From Myotis daubentonii (taxonomy: Eukaryota; Chordata; Mammalia; Chiroptera; Vespertilionidae), in assembly GCF_963259705.1 (NCBI RefSeq), contig NC_081846.1:93942641-94006640 (forward strand): 64,000 bases of DNA, read 5' to 3'. The position numbers were made by a program, and so were the translations under genes. Shown piece by piece: positions 22,201 to 34,816 of this stretch (position 1 is its first letter; each line of letters starts with the position of its first letter). Under the pieces are notes generated by a model, which ran no database searches, was not told the origin of the DNA, and saw nothing but the letters and a program-made list of their open reading frames with translations.

Positions 22201-23241
22201 CAGTCTCTTCAATAAATGGTGCTGAGAAAATTGGACAGATACATGCAAAAAAAAATGAAACTAGACCACCAACTTACACCATACATAAAAATAAACTCAA
22301 AACAGATAAAGGACTTAAATGTAAGACGAGAAACCATAAACATACTAGAGGAATCCAAAGGCAACAAAATCTCAGACATATGCCGAAGCAATTTCTTCAC
22401 TGATACATCTCCTAGGACATTGGAAACTAAAGAGAAAATAAACAAATGGGATTACATCAAAATAAAAAGTTTCTGCACAGCAAAAGAAACCATCAACAAA
22501 ACAACAAGAAAGCCCACTACATGGGAGAACATATTTGGCAATGTTTTCACCGATAAGGGTTTAATCTCCATCATTTATAGGGAACTCATACAACTTGACA
22601 AAAGGTAGATAAATAATCCAATCAAAAAATGGGCAAAGGACCTAAATAGACACTTTTCAAAAGAGGACATTCAGAAAGCCAAGAGACATATGAAAACATG
22701 CTCCAAGTCACTAATCGTCTGAGAGATACAAATCCAAACAACAATGAGGTACCATCTCACACCTGTCAGAATGGCTATCATTAACAAATCAACAAACGAC
22801 AAGTGCTGGAGAGGATGCGGAGAAAAGGGAACACTCATGCACTGCTGGTGGGAATGCAGACTGGTGCAGCCACTATGGAAGACAGTATGGAGTTTCCTCA
22901 AAAAGTTAAAAATGGAACTCCCATTTGACCCTGTGATCCCACTTCCAGGAATATATCCCAAGAAACCAGAAACACCAATCAGAAAGGATGTATGCATCCC
23001 TATGTTCATAGCAGCACAATTCACCATAGCTAAGATCTGGAAACAGCCTAAGTGCCCATCTGTAGATGAATGGATTAGAAAACTGTGGTACATCTACACG
23101 ATGGAATACTATGCTGCTGTAAAAAAGAAGGAATTCTTACCATTTGCAACAGCATGGATGGAACTGGAGAGCATTATGCTAAGTGAAATAAGCCAGTCAA
23201 TGAAAGAAAAATACCATATGATCTCACTCATTTATGGATAA
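19214..23241 (+). pseudogene. L1 ORF2 (endonuclease/reverse transcriptase), broken
   Basis: Recognisable parts in order are the endonuclease start (ITLKANGLNAP, CLQETH), the VGDFNT and SKIDHILGH endonuclease motifs, the RT region with [23 protein letters not shown] and FTDDMILY, and the C-terminal Cys-rich knuckle [18 protein letters not shown]. These parts lie in different frames, separated by frameshifts, stop codons and the 20457-20666 Ves SINE. No full protein can be made. Confidence 0.92.
20457..20666 (+). mobile_element. Ves SINE inside L1 ORF2
   Basis: Forward insertion with 16-bp duplication AAAAAAATACTATGAA at 20441-20456 and 20667-20682. It interrupts the RT coding region. Confidence 0.95.
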
Positions 23242-23515
23242 TAAAGACCATTATAAACTTTTGAACAAAAATAGATATAGAGGCAGAGCAGAATTGAACA
23301 GACTGTCAAACTACAGCGGGAAGGCCGGGGAGGGTTGAGGGGCGGGGCGGGGGGGGTAAGAGATTAACCAAAGGACTTGTATGCATGCATATAAGCATAA
23401 CCAATGGACATAAGACACTGGGGGGTAGTGGAGGCTGGGGGAATGTCAAGGGGGAAAAAAAAGACATATGTAATACTCTTTGTAATACTTTAAGCAATAA
23501 AACAAAATTTTTAAA

Positions 23516-23880
23516 AAAAGATTACTCTTAAGTGGATTTAAGAGAAAAAGTAAAAAAAAAAAAAAAATCAAGCTTGTGGTTTACAGGTGGGTACACGCAA
23601 CGATGGCAGCAGAAGCCCCGCCAGCTTCCAGAGAGAAGGGACTAAATGAAGGAAGGCTGCCAGGCCTGGACATCTGTGGGAGGAAAGGGACTGGTGGAGC
23701 TGTGCAGCTGCAAACATGTTCTAATTTAAGGAAAGGGAAGAGTGACTGGAAGGCAGTTCAAAGGCCAGCTGGCAGCTGCTGTCACGGGCTGGGAGGCACA
23801 GGCACGGGGATGGGCCAGTGCCTTTGGGGTACCTCCTTGGTCCTGAGTGAGCAATGCCACCACTCAGGACAGAGCAAGGG
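23516..23880. other. Intergenic, no firm assignment
   Basis: A second A-run (about 23552) follows the L1 tail, then GC-richer sequence that may already belong to the old LTR downstream. Confidence 0.45.
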
Positions 23881-24665
23881 GCCTATGAGGGTTTTCCTCA
23901 AGTCTTACCATCGAATGAAGTCTGTTGGCCCTGTTAGGTTTGACTTGCTTGGGACCTAGGCCCTTTCCTTCTGCTTTCTCCCTTCCGAAGTAGAACTGTC
24001 TACCCTCCATCTGTCCCACCTGAAAGCAGGGTAGTCTGGTTCGACAGGTTCACAGATGAAAAGGACTTTTGCTCCAGCATGAACCATACACCAAGTCTAA
24101 CCAATAATTGATTTGAATGAGTTAGATGGTTTTGAGTTGTTTAGATGAATATTGGCCTTCGTGTGGATGCTGGAATTATTGACTGGTATATGGTGGGATG
24201 GGGTGAATGTATTTTGCATGTGAGAATAGAATTTTTAGGGGCCACAGAACTGACTGCAATGGATTTGCCTTTCCATCAAATGAGAGATTTTGAAGTCCTA
24301 ACCTCTGGTACCTTGGAATGTGACCTTATTTGGAAACAGGGTTTTTCGACGTAAGCAAGTTAAAATGAGGTCATCAGGGTGTGCCCTAATCCAATATGAC
24401 TCTGGTGTCCTTATAAAGATGGGACACACGCACAGAGGGGTAGACACAAAGAGGGGGGACACCATGCGAAGACAGAAGGCAGAGAATGCAGCTGTCAGCA
24501 CGAGCCACAGACAATCTGGGGCCACCGAGAGCTGGAAGGCGTGGAGACTTCCCTGCGCGTTCACAGGAACATGGCCCTGCGGACACCTTGATTTTGAACT
24601 TCTAGCCTCCAAAGTGACAAATTTGATGTTATAAGCTACTAGCCCAACTGTGGTACTTTGTTACA
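23880..24665. mobile_element. Old ERVL/MaLR-type LTR sequence
   Basis: The stretch ATGTGACCTTATTTGGAAAC near 24319, CCCTAATCCAATATGACT near 24383 and GTGGTACTTTGTTACATAAC near 24650 is typical of ancient mammalian LTRs. The upstream part (CCCTGTTAGGTTTGACTTG near 23930) looks like the same class. The exact family cannot be set by eye, and no retroviral gene is present. Confidence 0.55.
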
Positions 24666-24714
24666 TAACCCCCATTGTTGAACAGAACCTCAATTTGGGG
24701 CTTTTATAGCTATA

Positions 24715-24886
24715 CTAGAGGCCCGGGGCATGGACTTGTGCACTGGTGGGGTCCCTTGGCCTGGCTTGCGGGGATCGGGCCAAAACCGGCTCTCTGACAT
24801 CCCCCGAGGGGTCCCAGATTGTGAGAGGGTGCAGGCCAGGCCGAGGGACCCCACCAGTTCATGAATCAATGCACTGGGCCTCTAGC
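24715..24886. mobile_element. Palindromic Helitron segment with two 3' ends
   Basis: Begins with a reverse 3' terminus (CTAGAGGCCC) and finishes with a forward 3' terminus (CACTGGGCCTCTAG). GTGGGGTCCCTTGGCCTGGC on the left pairs with GCCAGGCCGAGGGACCCCAC on the right. Neither side has a 5' TC end within the segment. Confidence 0.75.
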
Positions 24887-25070
24887 ATGCATATAAGATC
24901 TTTGGTTAATCTCTTCCTGCCTTCCCCTCTCCCCCCTTCCCTCTGAGATCCATCAGTCTGTTCCATGTTTCCATGCCTGTGGTTTCTGCTCCTGCGTTGA
25001 GCATCTGCCCCCGGTGGTCAGTGCGTGTCATAGATACCGGCCAGCCAGTCGCTTAGGCTTTTATATATAT
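24887..25070 (-). mobile_element. Mosaic of L1 3' UTR piece and reverse Helitron 5' end
   Basis: GCATATAAGATCTTTGGTTA is the reverse of the L1 3' UTR phrase near 14545. It is followed by CCCCGGTGGTCAGTGCGTGT and TAGGCTTTTATATATA, the reverse of a HeliBat 5' end. Confidence 0.6.
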
Positions 25071-25084
25071 TAGCTATATCTTAA

Positions 25085-25375
25085 GCACAGTTGCAATCAT
25101 TGCCACAGAATTCATGGATACAGAATTGCTGGGTCAGAAAATATACAAGATTCTGAGGCTTTTGTCTTGTATTGCTAAGTTGCCCTCTATATGAAAGTAT
25201 TAATTTAAATGATCTCTTGGTAACAGAAGATTTAATTTTGGGTGGTGGGCACACGGTGTAATATACAGATCTTGTAACATAGAAACCCACACCTAAAACC
25301 TAAATGTTTATGTTGACCAATGTCACCCCATCAATTTAGTAAATAAATATAAAAAGAATAATTTAAATGATCTCC
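25085..25375. mobile_element. Probable old L1 3' fragments
   Basis: GAATTGCTGGGTCAGAAAAT near 25121 and the later TATGTTGACCAATGTCACCC near 25310 fit two L1 3' end pieces of different age. They lie between a Helitron and a hAT element. Confidence 0.5.
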
Positions 25376-25509
25376 AATACTGTGGGAACACCCATTCCTT
25401 ACATTTTGACTAAGTAGGCTTTGTTCATGCTATTTTTCAAAAGTGTACCTTGTTTTTAAAAGAGCAGTTCAGCTGAGTGCTGAAGAGCCCTTATAACAAG
25501 CCCTTAGAC

Positions 25510-25706
25510 CAGGGGTGGGCAAACTTTTTGACTCGAGGGCCACAATGGGTTTTTAAACTGGACCGGAGGGCCGGAACAAAAGCATGGATGGAGTGTTTGT
25601 GTGAACTAATATAAATTCAAAGTAAACATCATTACATAAAAGGGTACAGTCTTTTTTTTTTTTTAGTTTTATTCATTTCAAACGGGCCGTAGTTTGCCCA
25701 CGGCTG
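25510..25706 (+). mobile_element. Non-autonomous hAT element (GGGTGGGCAAACT family), copy 4
   Basis: 197 bp between perfect duplications CCTTAGAC at 25502-25509 and 25707-25714. It sits about 300 bp downstream of the inferred MAP3K2 poly(A) site. Confidence 0.92.
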
Positions 25707-26026
25707 CCTTAGACCCTACACTGTTGCTTGGCTGTGAAGTTATGCCCAAGACCTGTGAGTTTCAAAGGCAGTGTTTATGCTATGCTTCATCACTGTTAAT
25801 TTCTGACTTGGGTAATCAAAGTGTCCAGAAAAAGATATGCCAGAGCCTGGTGGGTAGGACTTCACAGATGTATATCCTGGCAAGATTTAGTTGCAATGTT
25901 TCTAGGTTAGTCTGTGCTTGGTCTCCTAGAAAGTGATCAACTCAGGCAAAGAAGGAATAAGAGGGAACACACTGCATCCAAGAACAGATTTGGACAAACC
26001 AATCACAGTGGAAATAAATATTAGCT

Positions 26027-26032
26027 TTATTA
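26027..26032 (-). terminator. MAP3K2: Candidate distal poly(A) signal of MAP3K2
   Basis: AATAAA on the minus strand (TTTATT on plus), with a GT-rich GTGTGTT about 50 nt downstream at 25966-25974. It sits at the boundary between the transposon-poor block and repeat-rich intergenic DNA. Other AATAAA hexamers occur inside the 3' UTR and may serve as proximal sites. Confidence 0.6.
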
Positions 26033-29000
26033 ACACTCAGAGTGCCATTCATTTATATTCCATAACCCAGGTTACTTAGAGTAATCCTTTGCACCACAAT
26101 CTTTCAAATGAATTAACATGTTAAAAAAAAAAAAAGCAATTTCATTGTGCTAATTATTGCAGCCTTCATGCATGATACATCTAAAAAAAAAAATGTGTGC
26201 CAACAATATACAAATTTCCATATAAACAAAGTCACTGATCACTAACAAAATATAAACATGGTTTCTTTCACATTAGATTTTTAAAAAGCTATTTATCAGC
26301 AAGAAAAACAAATACATAAAAACTCTGAAATTTTATACATTTTTACAAGCACAACTTTCAATGAACAACACAAAGTCAAAATATGCATGAAATGTGGCAC
26401 ATACCACGCTGTATCTGGCTTCTGGGAGGTTATAATCATACTGGCTCTTGTAACATAATAAGCTTAGTGACATTCAGCTTCAACAGTGGACTGTATTCCT
26501 AGCACAAGTAATTTTACATGGTACCGCATATTAAAAACAAGGATTTCCTTAAGTACAGTAACATTGTCAGATTGGAACTTTAATTTCCAATTCTTTTTCT
26601 GCCAGTTACTTAGCATACAGAGTACAGTACAAAGACATTCAATGTATGTTTGGACATTTCTAGACCAATTTATAGTAAATTGCAGAGAATCATAAATGAG
26701 GTCTGACCTTGCCCAGTGAGGAAAAAACCTAACTGTTAACATCTTTAGGGTAGGATAAAGGAAACAGTCAACAACAGTAGGACCAGCCAAGAGAGCCTGG
26801 AGACAGAAAAGTCTCCGCATCTTTTCAAGACGAGTTAGTTCTCAGTTTTTTCATAGCTCTGAGGACTCAAAGGCCATTTTAGTGGGCAGTGTGTTTTTGC
26901 TACTGCTTATGATCTCCTTTTTCCTCTGAATTTGCACTTCAGAGAATTCTCAAAAGAGAACCGACGCTCTCCCTCCCAGGAGTACTTTAACGTACATCTA
27001 AGCAAACTTGTGTCTAATTCTGGAAATACAAACGTGTTGTGAATGGTTAAAAACAAAATTTTAAAAATATTTTAGATCAGCCAGCTGAAAATATATTCAT
27101 ATAGTAAATAATCTCTCAGAAAGTTTTTACATATATTTAATTCTAACTAAACAGTACCCTTATAAAAAACAAGTTCATAAAAATGTAGAAACAAATGAAA
27201 ACAAGAAATTACTGGAATATATAAATGTGCCTACAGACAGACAGACAGACATACATCTCCACACACAACATCCCCTGATACATGGAGTTGCAAGCATACT
27301 TTCAACTTAGTCATGGATTTTAAGATACATATAAAATCAGAAAGTGAGTTGAACTCCTGAGTTCTTCGACAAAGAGAGAACCAAGATGAGCATACGCTGT
27401 AAAAGCAGTAAGGTCCGTGTAAGTCTGTGACAGCAGTGCAGTTACTGATGGCCACATGTTGAAAGAAGTTAAAACAGAGACACAGACAGTAGTTCAATGC
27501 ACACATTCATGATGCTCATACACACATCAACAATTATTGGTCAAAGCAGTACATCAGTGTACAAATTAAAAACTTCCAAAAATGTGCAAAGTCAACCTTG
27601 ATAGGAAAAAAACATTATTATTTGTACATTATTATAAACTGCCCAGCATTCAACTGAGATTAAAATTTTTTACAGAGAGAAACTAATAGGTTAAATACAA
27701 AGAATTTAATGGCTACATTAAAAAATGTACATTAGGCCAAAAGGTAAATTACAAATTGATAATCATAGTTTGTAACAAAGTTTATTCTCAAACTTATCCA
27801 AGTTTACTTTTATTTATGATGATATTTGAATAAAAAGAACCATGTGAAATGTAAGAGATGTCAGACATTAAAAGTATTCTTGGTATTAACTATTTTATAA
27901 TATTTCTGAATGCAGAGTAGCAAATTTTAAAACCAACAGCAATAGAAAAAATGTAAACCTTTTACTAATTAACATTGTATTAAAAACAATCATGTTTTTA
28001 AAGAAGCATTCTTACCCTTAGACACGGTGCTTTTGCTTGAATAGGGTATATTGCAAGGTTTGGCCCACTTTCCCACTTCCTTTCGCCCATAAGCCTTTTC
28101 ATCTCAGTGTTTCCGTTAGTCCTCCCTTCTTATTCCAGGTGGGGGGAAAAGTCTTTGGAAAAATTAGAATATGTCAAATGCCTTTTGAAGTCTAAGTATC
28201 TACTAGAGTTTAAGATGTAATTTTGTTACTTATCTCTCTCCTCTAAGTAATGCTAATGCTAAAACCACTAGTTACATATGCTTTTAAAATTTTAATTCTA
28301 AAAAAATAAATGAACATAAAAGTGCGTTCAGTACAATCACAAACTTTACTGTTCTCAACTGTCATTAAAGGACTCAGATATCCTTATTTGTGGACAAATG
28401 CTGCATGCCAACTGGAATGCAGACTCTTTTTATGTTCCAAAGTGTCTATGGCACAAAGCAGACATCGGACTGTAATTTGCATTTCTTCACAGCTTTCCTA
28501 ATATGTCTCCCAAGTCAATCGTAAGTTCCTAAATGTTAAGACACTAAAAGAAAGTACACTTCCAACCTCAGGCATCGCTAGTCAACGTACCTATGGCCAG
28601 CTGATGTTAAGGAGCTCGGCAGGTGTACAGGCTCAGGTCTGCAGTGCCTGTAGTTCCGTAATAGCTGAAGTAAATTCTGCTGCCTAAGTGCAAACACTGA
28701 GCGCCTCTTCTTTTACCTGACGGAGATGCAGATTCTACTAGTATCTACTTTATCATTTTTATCCCATTAGCTTACAGGTGGGCAGAAGTAACGGTGCTAG
28801 TCAGTTTGGCAATGTGTGCAGGGAATATAAAAGCTTTGGTTTAAAGTGATTCTGATATTGCAGATTGTGAATGCAAACAAGAGTAATCAGGCATAGGGAA
28901 TAACAGGACTCACTAATTTAATGCCTTTGCTGTTTTATCAAACATATATTACTGTCAATTAAAATGCAGAATTATGAAAAACATGTAGAACTACATGAAA

Positions 29001-29658
29001 GACTGGGTGCAGGCAACAGGTAAGATTCTACTCTTTTCTCTAGCTGACTCCTCCCTGTACTCTGACATGACTCATGTCCACTCTCGCTATCACTGAGAGG
29101 AGTCTCCAGACTCTCCTGAGAGTGCATGAGGCGAGCGTGGGCACTGCTGGCTCTGACCTTCCTTCGCCTGCCGTGGCATCCTGCTCAGATGGGCAAGGGC
29201 AAGCACAGCGGAGACCCTGTGAAGCAGGGCCAGTGGCTCCACAGCATGCGCTCCCTAGCCAACCAGGAGGAGGTGTAAGAGAATTTCCTTTCGAATGTTT
29301 CATAAACTAAGGAAGCTGGTTTTGATAATGTCTGGCAGAATTTCTATCCCAAAGAGTTCATGAAGAACTATGCAAAATCAATTACTTTCTATTTAAGGGT
29401 TAAGTATAAGCTATTATACACACATACGAATTAATTTTAATCTACTTTTAGCAACCAAGAGCTTGGCAATTTACAATAAATACCTGTATTAAATAATCAT
29501 TTGTACTAGTTACTTGTGGAGAATGCTGGTATTCCTACCCAAGGATAATTATTCATCCATCATCAGTAGGTCATACACATTTGAGTTGTTCCTCCAAGAA
29601 CAGAAACTAATCTAACTGAACATTCATACCTTTCCTCTCTTTCCATCCCTGCTCCACT

Positions 29659-29738
29659 ACACACACATATACAGACACACAGACACACAGACACACAGAC
29701 ACACAGACACACAGACACACACACACACACACACACAC
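29659..29738. repeat. CA-rich microsatellite in MAP3K2 3' UTR
   Basis: A mixed CACAGA and CA tract of about 80 bp. In the transcript it would read as UG/UCUG repeats. It is probably length-variable. Confidence 0.9.
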
Positions 29739-32700
29739 TTCACAGAAATGTAAGTTAGAGTTTTCATTACAATGTTAGATTAGAAATTTGCTATCCCTGG
29801 ATTTCTTGCTCATTGCCCTACGTCTCATTGCCTGAACATTTGTAAACCATTTAAACAACCTCGTTAGGGCAAAAACAACCATTCTACCTCTGCTATGATC
29901 ATCACAACTGAACCATGATATACAAAGACTCTGGACAGTGTCCATCTGACTGAAAATCAAGCGCCCACCGGAAGACACCTTCCCGCCTGCCTTTAGAAGG
30001 AGGACACTCTCTCCTATCTCAGCAGTCCACGTGTCGCGGAGACTGTGCTGTGTCTGTGCAGATTAATGCTGATGTTTGTCTTCTAACATTAAAAAGAAGA
30101 GGTAGAAAAGGGTAGGAGGAGGAAGCAGGAAGTAAGAAATATTTAAGGGCTAATACACAGTCTAAGGCCAAATCAATTCTTGAAACTACTGATTTTGGAA
30201 AAAAACTTCATTTTGGTGGGTAACATGAATTATTCATATAAAATAAAATTAAGGCATACAGAGAAAAAGGCACTACCAAAAATGAACAGTTAAATTGCTT
30301 TTCATTAACATTTAACCGATCTTAAAATTCAAATAAATATGAACATTACATTCGTAACAAAGGTCAAACCCAATATAAAACAGGAAGGTTTTAAGAAATT
30401 GTTTGGATTTTAGTATAAATAACACTGTTGACAGAATTCAATTCCTATAACATTTCTAGACAATTTAGACCAAAATAAAGTTGTTTTTTTCTTTAAAAGA
30501 AACAGAAGGAAAAAGCACTATTTATGGGATAAATGCCCTTTTGGACGGAACTGTCTGAGCAGAGGCTGGGTTGTGGGAGGGAGTCCTGAGAGAGAGCGGC
30601 TGCTGAAGAACGGAGGTCCCTCTAATTTGGAGCTACTTTTAATTCATGTTGTTAATGACATTTTGGTTTGTAACAGCCAATAATTACCCAAAATTGCTAT
30701 TTCCTTACATCACAAGAAACGGTAAGACTTTAAAACATCATTGCTAAGCTCTCAGAGTAAGGGTACTGTTTGCCCATGTCTCCTCCTAGGCTGGGATCTC
30801 CTTAAGGGTAAGTGAATTAGTACTGACACAGTAGCCACAATTACTGAGTGAGCAAATAAAAAAAGATTCACCTTATTTAAAAAAAACTGATAGATTACTA
30901 TACTTGACTGACACCAGATGATTTTATATCCAAGCTATTGGTCCCTAGACCCCAAATGAAACCCCTGTCTCAGAACGCTGCCATGGGCCAAGGAGTTGGC
31001 ATGTGGCAAACATCTTGGCTTTTGAGCCCAAGCGTGGTCGTCCCTATAAACTATTCAGATTTGATTTTCTTAATGACTTCACATATCTTATCTCAACTCC
31101 ATCTCAGAAATACTAGAGATCAGACCTGACACATGTAAGAGGTAAAGTAGCAGAAAGCTGCTCTAAACAAATAATTTTTCTTTTTAACATAGTTTCTAAA
31201 GAATAAGATAGAATCTCAAGTGAAAGCCAATTCAATTTACTCTAAAATAAGCTTTAATTTTTTTGTAGCTCATTCAACCTGTGCGTTTCAATTTCATATA
31301 AATATGGGAGGTTGACGATGCCTCTGAAAACTTTCTAAGGCAACAGTCTTTAACCATTTTTTCAAGTTAGAAACATGTTTTGTAAATGAGGAAAATGGAA
31401 AAAATGTTAAAATATTCATACAGAAAAGTTCAAATACATTTGAAAGAATTACTAACCATTACTAAATTTCCATTAGTCATTCTATTTTTCAACCCTTTTA
31501 CTCAATGCATTTTGTTTGCGATGTAAAATCTTCTACTTGGCCAAAACCTAGGTCCTGCCATTGTGACTCCCGCAAGGCCCAAGTGGAAAGACACTTCCTG
31601 AAAAGCACGGTCAGACTGCCCGGGGACCTCTCCAGCACCAGAGTCCGCCACAGCCTGAGCGCGGCATCGTGAAGGCACAGTCAGCAGTCTGACCCTTTCC
31701 AGCCTCAGCAAAGCAGCACTACCTAGAGAAGAATGAGTTGTGCAGCTAAAAAACAAAACACATTTAGAGTCATCTTAAAAAGTTCAGATTTCATTTGTTG
31801 ATCCATACCATTATTAGAAAAAAAAGGGGGTGGAGTGTTATATCTAATTGCCCCTGATAAAGGTGGTTTATTTCAAAAATTTCTTTTTAAAATTTACTTT
31901 TGCTCTTCCCTACGTCATCCCACTTCAAGCTTTTTTGTTCTAGTAGCTTTTATATATATTAACTTTTCTTGTGGTTTTGGTACCTTTACAACTTATTTAA
32001 AATAAATTCACATCACATTTTATATAATAACTCTGTAAACTATTAGTCTATTTTTAAGTCTTTACATAAAGAACAGTACTCTCCCATAGCTAATAATATT
32101 TTTCCTATAAAACAAAGGTCTTCTGCAGCAGTGTTAAAGTAGCAGTTTCTTTCAGGTGATTTGTTTTCTATGCATTTAAAAGTAAAAGGGAGACTGAAGA
32201 AAGCAAACAATTTTGCTTTGGGTGTCAGAGTCTCCCAGGATCTCTCTCTAAAGAGTGTCGGTCTCAGATTCTGCACCCCTGGTTACCCCGACAGACCGAG
32301 TCAGAAGGAAATCACAGCCACAAAGACAAAGAACAAAGGAAAAGCCCCTTGGCCCAGACAGCGTGGTCTCGCTCCAGCATAAGGGGTGCCTTCACCCGTG
32401 AGAAGATGAGAAGCGGGACAGCTCCTTGTCCTTGGGGACGGCTCCCAGCACAGGGCGCCGCTGGCCTCCGGGGAGACCACTGACTCATGTTCTTCCTGGC
32501 GAGCCGCTTCCGTGGATTACAGGGTACGAGAATCTCGGTGTTTTGACTTCTTCTCAGACTAGCTAATAGAACTTCAAATTTCCTACAGGGAATGACAGAT
32601 AGGACCTGATACAGTAAACCACAATCTAATGAACTTCAGAAACAGCTGAGTCCCTAAAGATCCTACTTTTTAGCAGAAAATGAAGTATCTGCATCCCCGA

Positions 32701-33289
32701 TGAATCCCATAAAAGGCGTCACATATAGGGCCTCCAGGAAGACTACTACTTTCTAGATCTTTAAACATAACGCACGTCGCACTTGCTTTAATAAACTGGG
32801 AACTATTGCAAGTGGCCACATCACTGATAGCATTCATATTTTTCAGTAGCTCCAGTCCATCAGGGATCATGGCTTCTCCTAGGTGTCTCCTTCCATTCAA
32901 AGTCCTTGCTCTTAGTGGATACATTGTACTAGAAATACCTGGCGGTTTTAACTTTCCTATAAAGTAGTTAAACCTTGTTTTGATATGCTTTGCTTTTCCC
33001 ACGACTCTAAGCTGAGTTGAGGAAAGAATGTACGCAGACAGCGGAGTTCAATGAGCTCTGTGTTTGAAGCCATTCCTTCTCTAGCAGGGAGTTCCTGCTT
33101 TGGGTGCGATGTGCAGCTGGGAAGGAATGGGCTGCTACTGGTGTTGAGGTCATTCACCCTGACTTGAAGCAGTGGTATTTGCTCTTGTAAAACACTCTCT
33201 ATGCATCCTATCACCTTCTCTCTGAAATTACTGTTTGCAAGGAACCTCTCTGTAAATGGCTGCCAGCAGTCTGTAACGGGCTGGTCTTT

Positions 33290-33495
33290 ACCACAGGGCT
33301 CCTGAACTTTGGCACTTTGGACATTTTGAGCAGGATGGTTCTGTCGGGAGCAGGTGTGGTCCTTATAGACTGTGGTTTGTTTAGCAGCATCCCTGGCCTC
33401 AACTCACTAGATGCCACCGGCATCCTCCTAAGCTGTGAAGCCAAAGCTGTCTCCAGGCCTTGCAGGTGCCAAGAGAAACAGCCCTGCCCCTGGAG
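33290..33495. mobile_element. Old MER5A-like hAT remnant in the MAP3K2 3' UTR
   Basis: The phrase GTTTAGCAGCATCCCTGGCC followed by a stretch resembling ACTAGATGCCA matches the well-known MER5A (hAT-Charlie) interior. No target duplication can be read, so the copy is old and predates the bat-specific elements. Confidence 0.6.
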
Positions 33496-34590
33496 AGCCA
33501 CTATCTTACTATGTTTGAGGTGGCTCAGTATTCTGTGATCCCAAGAACAAGGGTTCATCTCCCAACACTAGCTTCATGGAAACTCCAGGTGAAACTCTTA
33601 GTTCCTAAGAAATGTTACCCTATGGGGAATCAGGAGCTAGAAATAGGAAGATAGAATATCTATTCAATTATTTTGATTATTTCTTCTTTCTCTTAATTTT
33701 GGGACTTTTTCCCTCAGGTAAAGATCACACTTTAAAATACACTAAACAACACATACTTCTGCTTCTCATTACTTCTCTTGATTGGCAAACGTGGTCTCTT
33801 CTACTGTGCACTCATTAATTAAAGCAATCTCCTTTTGTCCTTTAATTTGGATTTGCTCATTGACTTCCATATCTGTTTTAAAATAAAATAGTATCTTTTT
33901 AAAAAAACAAACAAACCAGAAAACTATCCCACAAGGTTTTTAGATCCCAGTAACATGGATCTTCTATAGTGTATTTGCTTATTATACTGGTTAGGATTAA
34001 CAAATAAACATAGTTCTTAGAGATTCATATTTTCTATCATGGTTCCTACTGAGCAAGAAGCTTGGTATACAGAGGTTAGGATCTAAAGAATACAGATATA
34101 AGGAGGAACCTATATTCTTTAAGTTGAGTACCCACTCTAGACTCAAGTTTAGGGCTCAAACCCACAAATGAGGATCTATTTTAAGTACTGTCATTAAAAA
34201 CTACAAAGCAGATATCATTTTCTTCTCCTTGTTTCCATGTCTCTCTATCACCACCGATTTGCCGGTAGCTCAGAGAAAGACCCTCTAGTCCCAGGTAGTC
34301 CAAATGATCTGTTTGTACTAGAAAGAGTAACCACGTACTAAAGTGCTTTATATGTCTGAACCACATCAGTACACTATAAAAATTTTAAAAAAAAGTTTCA
34401 AGTTCTTGTAAGGGAAAAAACGATTAAATATAAAAATTTAGGTTACTATTATTAAACAAATTTAACCAAGAATCAAGAGAAACACTTTCCCTCTTGTCTT
34501 TTTCTCCCATCTCTCTTTTTTATAAAAAAGAAAAGTGCAGTCAGAGAGGAGGTGCAGGCAGATGGGCGCCGGGGCAGGGGGGGCTGGCTG

Positions 34591-34816
34591 CTAGTGACAG
34601 TGCACAAACAGGTGCCTCAGCAGCTCCTCCGCCGACGGCCTCAGCTTGGCCTCCGTGAAGATGCGCTGGAGGAAATCCCGGGTGTAGTCGGAGACGTGAG
34701 GGGGCAGCTTGGGGTTTGTGGGCTGAGTGGCGATTTTAAAGATGGCAGCCATTGCTTCGTATTCCGCCCACGGAGGCTTTTCAGTTAGCATTTCTACCAC
34801 AGTACAGCCCACACTC
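34591..34816 (-). CDS. MAP3K2: MAP3K2 last coding exon: kinase C-lobe and stop (residues ~545-619)
   Basis: The exon encodes [60 protein letters not shown], then [14 protein letters not shown] and a TAG stop at 34591-34593. It forms the C-lobe, with the conserved RP of subdomain XI. The acceptor is CCTTTTCAG at 34817-34825. The residues SVGCT and AEYEA look more like MEKK3 (SLGCT, AEYEA) than human MEKK2 (SVACT, AEFEA). The frame is intact. Confidence 0.97.

Larger units (their letters stand above)
16813..23515 (+). mobile_element. Young L1, nearly full length, ORF1 intact, ORF2 broken
   Basis: The element has a 5' UTR with pyrimidine and TTCTC arrays (17417-17476), ORF1 (18278-19165), ORF2 spread over several frames (about 19214-23240), and a G-rich 3' UTR ending near 23500 in an A-rich tail. 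ORF2 is disrupted by a slip in an A-run near 19425, further frameshifts and stops, and a Ves SINE at 20457-20666. The RT motif reads FTDD where L1s usually have FADD. A second Ves SINE splits the 5' UTR (17987-18206). It is immobile by itself. Confidence 0.93.
26010..34590 (-). other. MAP3K2: MAP3K2 3' UTR, about 8.6 kb (inferred)
   Basis: From the TAG stop the sequence runs about 8.6 kb to a clean AATAAA on the minus strand. Over this span I see no Ves SINE, Helitron, hAT insertion of the young type or L1, in sharp contrast to both flanks; the only repeats are an old MER5A-like remnant (about 33290-33490) and a CA-rich microsatellite (29659-29738). AT content is high and no long conserved ORF is present. 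Human MAP3K2 also has a several-kb 3' UTR. Extent is inferred, not shown. Confidence 0.7.

Noticed and set aside
29040..29310. Opposed open frames of 78-87 codons
   Set aside because: They fall in the inferred MAP3K2 3' UTR, with no similarity or start support.
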